Origin: Boswellia sacra
Taxonomy: Eukaryota; Streptophyta; Magnoliopsida; Sapindales; Burseraceae
Assembly: GCA_013180625.2 (NCBI GenBank)
Contig: SNVD02009699.1
Coordinates: forward strand, 248,001-312,000
Direction: 5' to 3'
Length of the DNA: 64,000 nucleotides
The notes under the pieces are model-generated. The model made no database searches. It was not told where the DNA came from and saw nothing but the letters and a program-made list of their open reading frames with translations. Position 1 is the stretch's first letter; the number at the start of each line of letters is the position of its first letter. The translations under genes and the position numbers were made by a program. Positions 59,157 through 64,000 of this stretch are shown piece by piece.

Positions 59157-59934
59157 ATGGCTGTCACCATTACTGGTAAGGTTGAGAAACAATTAGAAAT
59201 TGATGCACCTGCAAAGAAGTTCTACACGCTCTGGAAAACTCAATGCTTCCATCTCCCCACTTGCTCCCCTTCCAATATTCAAGGAGTTGAGATTCACGAG
59301 GGTGACTGGGAAACTGGCGGCTCCGTCAAGTTGTGGAAGTATACAGTCGGTGAGACTCTCTCATACTCTATATATACTTTAGCTAGGGTTTTCACCATTA
59401 ATTTTAATAATTATTTATACGTTGTTGCATTCAATTTGTTAAGTAATTACTAGACTAAAAGCTTAAGCTTCGTGAAATTTGAATCCGCGAGGCCTCCTAG
59501 ATTAATTTAGAATTTTTTAACTCTATACCGTGTTAAATAACCAGTGGTCTAAAAACTTAAAGCTATCAGATATGAGCCAAATATTGATGTTTGAGTCTAA
59601 CATAATTATATATTTATTTTTCTCATCTATTGCAGAAGGGAGGGCTGAGACTTTCAAAGAGAAGGTTGAGGCAGATGATGAAACCATGACTGTGACTCTT
59701 CATGGCATTGAAGGAGATGTGTTCAAGGATTACAAGAGCTGGAAACCCATCTTCAAAGTTGCACCAAAATCGACCGGGAAAGGGAGCGTGACGACTGTCA
59801 GCATTGAGTATGAGAAGCGAAGCGCCGACGTCCCAGATCCGGTTGCATATGTGGAATTCATGGCCAGCATGACTCAAGATGTTTCTGCACATGTTTTCCA
59901 GATATGCAAAGACGGGGGTTGTCGCGAAATTTGA
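59157..59934 (+). CDS. MLP/Bet v 1-family protein, two exons
   Basis: Exons 59157-59349 and 59636-59934 join in phase (GTCG then GTGAGA; TATTGCAG then AAGG) and encode 163 residues. Major-latex-like proteins are small cytosolic proteins with a Bet v 1 fold and a hydrophobic ligand pocket; they bind small ligands and respond to stress and development. The start ITGKVEKQLEIDAPA, the glycine loop HEGDWETGGSVKLWKY, and TVTLHGIEGDVFKDYKSW are typical of the MLP group. The single intron falls at the usual place after the glycine loop. The C-terminus runs SAHVFQICKDGGCREI, longer and more Cys-rich than the usual short ending I remember after the DAHL-like helix. The neighbourhood suggests a relative of Arabidopsis MLP328/MLP329. 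Confidence 0.93.
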
Positions 59935-62136
59935 ACCCTTTTACGAGTACGGGTTCTCTACTACGTATGATAAAGCTTTATCAGATTCTGCTGGTTCAAA
60001 TCTGATTTATGCTAGTAATCCTGTATGTAAGAATGCTGTGTGTGGCGCAGTGCTATGTATGATATCGTATGAGAATATAGTAATGCTGTGTGTTGTGATT
60101 GCAAGTACGTTGAATAAAGTTTGTTGTGTTGTGCTGAAGTTATTAATAAAATTAGCAGCTCCAGTGGCACGTAGCTGCTCCTACTTGTGTAAAGTTGCTG
60201 ATATTGCTACTTTTTCTTGTATATGTTCATCTAATTGATGAACAAGTTTACTCATGGCCAGCGTCGTCTATGCCAAATTTAATTATGCAGTGGAAATCAA
60301 AATGTTAATTTGACGCGTCTTCCAGCTACATCAATCTAAGAAAAGATTTTATTGATTTTTAAACCATTTATTATGTATCATGTCCAATCAGGCAAAACAC
60401 ACACGCATATATCCATATTACCATAATCTAAATTAGGAATTCGATATTAAAAAATTAAGATTCATATTATCAAATCAATACTCTACTTAAAGGATTAAAC
60501 TGATAAGATAAGTTCAAAGTATGATATTTAATTTATATATATATTTTTTAAAAATTATCTCTATTTTAATATTTACAGTTCTATTTTTTGAATGGAAACT
60601 TGTCCGAAAAATATTACTACGACTACTACTATCTCAGTACAGTACAGATTTTAATTTCCTCTACTAATCAATATAGATTAATCTTGGATAAATCTTCCGC
60701 ACAAAATAATCATTGATCAACAACGTATCATCGTCACCAAACTTATATAGTTGTAATAGTAGGTAAACTTGTGGGTATATAGAATGACCAATTTGAGTTT
60801 TAAGATTTCATCTTTCAGTTTTCTTTTATACATGGACACAGAGAGTGCTTTATTTCATCATCGTCATCACTAGTATTTATTAATTAGATTGTACTATGTC
60901 ACAGATCTCGATTGGTTACCTAATTGATCCTAATAATTGATCCTTTATTCATTTGGTCTAGTGCTTGTTTTAGGTATCTTTTATGAGAGTCATTGATGAC
61001 TTCTTATAAAAGCAGCAACATCTGCTTTTCTTTTTTGTTTTGTTTTGTTTTGTTTTTTATTTTTATTTTTTTGGTCTAATCCGCAAAGAGAAGGTTGAAA
61101 TTATTGTACGCTAAATATAAAAAAAGTATATACTCTTTCGTCGGTGTGATTTTTCTTACATATAACTCGATTATTCTATTTAACTCGATTTGATTAAATG
61201 ATATTCTTAAGAAAAGTGATACTTTCTTTGTCATTAATATGTTGAGAATTCAATCAAGGGTGGCCCGCAATGATGGCCTAGGCGCCTGGCCCCATCAAAC
61301 TAGGAAGAAATATTAATTTTTTTATAAATATTATGTGAAATAAATAATATATATTGAGTTTTCCTATTTCAGCCTTCTCAAATACTTTATATAACAAATT
61401 TATATAAAAATATAATTAATATTTTCAATTTATGGGTTCACAAATTTTTTGTTTCATTATATTCAAATTAAATATTCTTTAAATCAGAAAATGATATTTC
61501 CTATTTAAATAAGAATTTGTTAAATAAATACGTTTTCTATTAGAATAATAATTACTATCCTATATATTACATAAATAGAAAAGTAGTTTAAATAGATTTC
61601 TTAACAAAGGATTTATAATGAGTTTCCAACTAAAGTACTCCATGAGTACCATATGTACAATTTTAATATAATTATTATATTTTTTATATGTTATTAATAT
61701 TATTAATTTTATTTTTAGATTATATGATTCTTTATTGATATATTTTTTGGATAATTTATTAATAAATTTTTTATAGTTCGGCCCCTAAAAAGTTTAATCT
61801 AGGTCATTTCCTGAATTCAAATCAAAATTGTCACGTTCAATCATAATTAGTTGACACATTAATTAAATGTCTCATTGATAGCATTTGTATGTATCAACAG
61901 TGCAAGATCTCTCCCCCACTCATCAAGATTTTATTTTGAGGGCATGCACCCTCCTTAAGTAATGAGCACATATCAAGATCAATTCAAGATTAAGAGATTA
62001 TAAAGCTATGATTGATTGTGATCACATTTAATTAATATTAACTCTTCTAATCTCTTCTAGAAGCACAAAAGTTAACATAACCGATGCAAAAAAAAAAATA
62101 GAATGACAAGTGTATATTTTGATGATATGGATAAGG
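59935..62136. other. MLP 3' region and AT-rich spacer
   Basis: The 3' untranslated region of the MLP gene probably extends to about 60200, with AATAAA-like words near 60113 and 60147. Beyond that the sequence is AT-rich with a TTTTG-repeat tract near 61030-61055. No further gene is supported. Confidence 0.45.
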
Positions 62137-62262
62137 GAAAATTTCATCAATGACCCTCATTTCAGTTCCCTTGACAAACGATAGGGTTATTTTATGACAT
62201 TTCCAAAAGTGGGGGAACAAAATGTAGTTAGGTCTTACCTTCGGGTCATTGATGAGATTTTC
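62137..62262. mobile_element. 126-bp MITE with 20-bp terminal inverted repeats
   Basis: The left end reads GAAAATTTCATCAATGACCC and the right end, inverted, GAAAATCTCATCAATGACCC, nineteen of twenty identical. The interior has no frame. I could not fix a target duplication, so the superfamily stays open. Confidence 0.7.
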
Positions 62263-64000
62263 TTTATTGATAATGTGGATGATTGGACTACACTATTATG
62301 ACTAGTTTTATATTTTATCTCTATTTAGGATGTTAAATTTCACATCACTAGAGCTTGTTTCTCTTATAAGTTTTATTAGACGAATTCTTATCTATCTTAT
62401 TCTAATTAGTCAACTAAGTTCCTAATAAGTTTTTTTTACATGGTTATTGGTTAGCTTGAATCGTTTAAGACTAACATTGTTACTTAAACAACATTTGATA
62501 TATATCTGAAATTATATAAGATACTAATAAGAGATGACATTTAGAGATACTAATTATTTAATTTTATATAATACAAGTTATAAATTAATATTTCTATATA
62601 AATATATCCCATATATTAATTTTTTTAGTGCATTAAGCTATTGTTATTACTTTATAACATTTTAAATATTATGAATTATAAGGCCAGATTATAATCAAAG
62701 ATTCAAACAAAGAAAAATAATTATTTCATATTCAAAAGAAAATAATTACAAGTCTAGTGCCAGCAAAGCTTCCATCCCACTCTAAGCGATTGCGACTTTG
62801 GCACTGCTTTTCGAAACGCCTTTCGAAGACTTGTAGGGTTGTACGAGTCAAGTCATATAAACAAGACCTGGACATATATCATATTCATCACTTGAGTAAA
62901 TAACCACAAGAAAATTTGGATGACGGCAGCCCATTTCTTGCTTTTGGGCCTAACTACCCATCATCCCTCCAAAGTCAGGTTCGAAAATTAGGTATGTGTT
63001 ACATCCGTTCAGACGTTAATCCTATCTCCACTAGGTCATAATGAGTCCTAAGTTTTGAGTTATTAATGCTATCCTATCATGATCCTAAATTTTATTATGC
63101 ACATACAACTACATTTTATCTTATTATTGCATGTGAGATAGACAATTTATATACATACAAAGAAAGGGGAAAGAAATGGATTACATAGCAATCAAACATG
63201 GGGAATCGGTGAGGGGTTACAACAATCCAAATAATATTGAAATAAATTAAATGCTATTGTAAACTAAAGGAGTTCTATATACCCTTCATCATCAAATAGA
63301 AGGATTAGCGATGACAAGCATAATTAAGCTAATTATCAGCTAAGCATAGGATTAACTAACTACACTAAACATGCATAATTAACATCTAAATGTCATACAA
63401 TTAACCACTAATTAACCATTAATCATGCTTAACTAACCACTAATCATGTTTAACTGCTAATTATCAACTAATTTACTACTAATCAAGCATAATTAACGAC
63501 TAATTAACTACATAATTAACTACTAACCATGCTTAATTAAACTATTAATTATCTACTAATAATGCTAAAATAAACATGACAATTATCTACTAATTAACTA
63601 TCGCTAATCCAAAACATCACATAATTAAACTACTCCTAAGCATGACATATTAACTATTACTAATTAAACAACTTCTAAACTAAGCATGGCGTAATATTTA
63701 CTAATTATACCTAAACTAAACATGCCAAATTTTAAACTATAAGGGCCTGAAAAAACTTATCAAATTTTGAATTTAATTAGAAGCTAAATCTTGACTAGCG
63801 GTGGCATTCTAGAATAATCCAAGGAACACCGAGAGAACACCGAAAATATTTATACTAGAGAAGATTTAGAAAATATTAAAAATCTCTCAAAAACATTAGT
63901 TTTTAGGTATTTTTTCAGCCAAAACTGCCTGCCTAGAACCGAGATCCAAGTTTTCTTATATAGGCGCAAGTTGGCCAGAAATTGAGCTCTTTTCCTTATG
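62263..64000. other. AT-rich spacer to window end
   Basis: No gene is supported. It contains the degenerate ATTAAC-type repeat described separately and ordinary AT-rich sequence. The small stretch at 62755-63010 is less AT-rich but shows no long frame. Confidence 0.4.
63310..63730. repeat. Degenerate CTAATTAAC/AATCATGC repeat field
   Basis: About 400 bases are built from diverged versions of words such as ACTAATTAACTAC and AATCATGCTTAACTAA. The spacing is irregular, about 10 to 25 bases. It looks like an old minisatellite that has lost its exact period. Confidence 0.65.

Noticed and set aside
59879..60238. Plus-strand 119-codon frame overlapping the MLP stop
   Set aside because: It begins inside the MLP second exon in another frame and continues through its 3' untranslated region. 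No domain is recognised beyond the possible indel noted in the findings.

Overview
This window is AT-rich nuclear DNA of a flowering plant, most likely a woody eudicot. The evidence is multi-exon genes with GT-AG introns, a DYW-class pentatricopeptide (PPR) gene, a CLE peptide gene, a Bet v 1/MLP gene, Ty1-copia and Ty3-gypsy retrotransposons, hAT-type elements and an endogenous pararetrovirus. Everything here was read by eye; no database search was run, and gene names rest on recognised motifs and remembered families.

Layout. 1-2849: no supported gene. 2850-7230 (minus): a six-exon gene for a small membrane protein with the Ser/His/Asp/His/His signature of the CREST hydrolase superfamily, plus a non-coding first exon. 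7241-14479: AT-rich spacer with a clean 502-bp hAT-type element (9476-9977). 14480-14773 (plus): a CLE16/17-like signal peptide gene. 18670-19884 (minus): four in-phase exons of an unrecognised gene lacking its 5' end. 20014-21756 (minus): an intronless E/DYW PPR gene resembling Arabidopsis At2g01510. 23076-23255 (plus): one orphan exon.

23.3-48.3 kb is a nested transposon graveyard. A minus-strand Ty1-copia relic of Sirevirus type (pol at 33.2-36.5 kb, an envelope-like third ORF, and a 3' LTR ending at 25197) has its third ORF split by a non-autonomous hAT-type element. That element is itself split by a 3.5-kb LTR retrotransposon with a matched LTR pair and a 5-bp target duplication. Upstream, the copia relic is fused to a minus-strand Ty3-gypsy relic (36.5-44.2 kb). 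The gypsy reverse transcriptase is split by a 3.1-kb insertion bounded by inverted copies of a ~190-bp repeat and filled with rearranged endogenous caulimovirid sequence, including its promoter. A decayed hAT transposase (47.15-48.3 kb) carries five head-to-tail copies of a 118-bp coding segment.

50641-55671 (plus): a seven-exon EamA/DMT-family transporter with a plastid-type N-terminus. 59157-59934 (plus): a two-exon MLP gene with a TATA box. The last 4 kb is AT-rich with a short MITE and a degenerate ATTAAC-type repeat.

The order CLE16-like, At2g01510-like PPR, MLP recalls, from memory, Arabidopsis At2g01505 (CLE16), At2g01510 (PPR) and At2g01520/At2g01530 (MLP328/MLP329). The window is therefore probably an orthologous block stretched by roughly 25 kb of nested insertions. 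The genes otherwise show no evident shared pathway.
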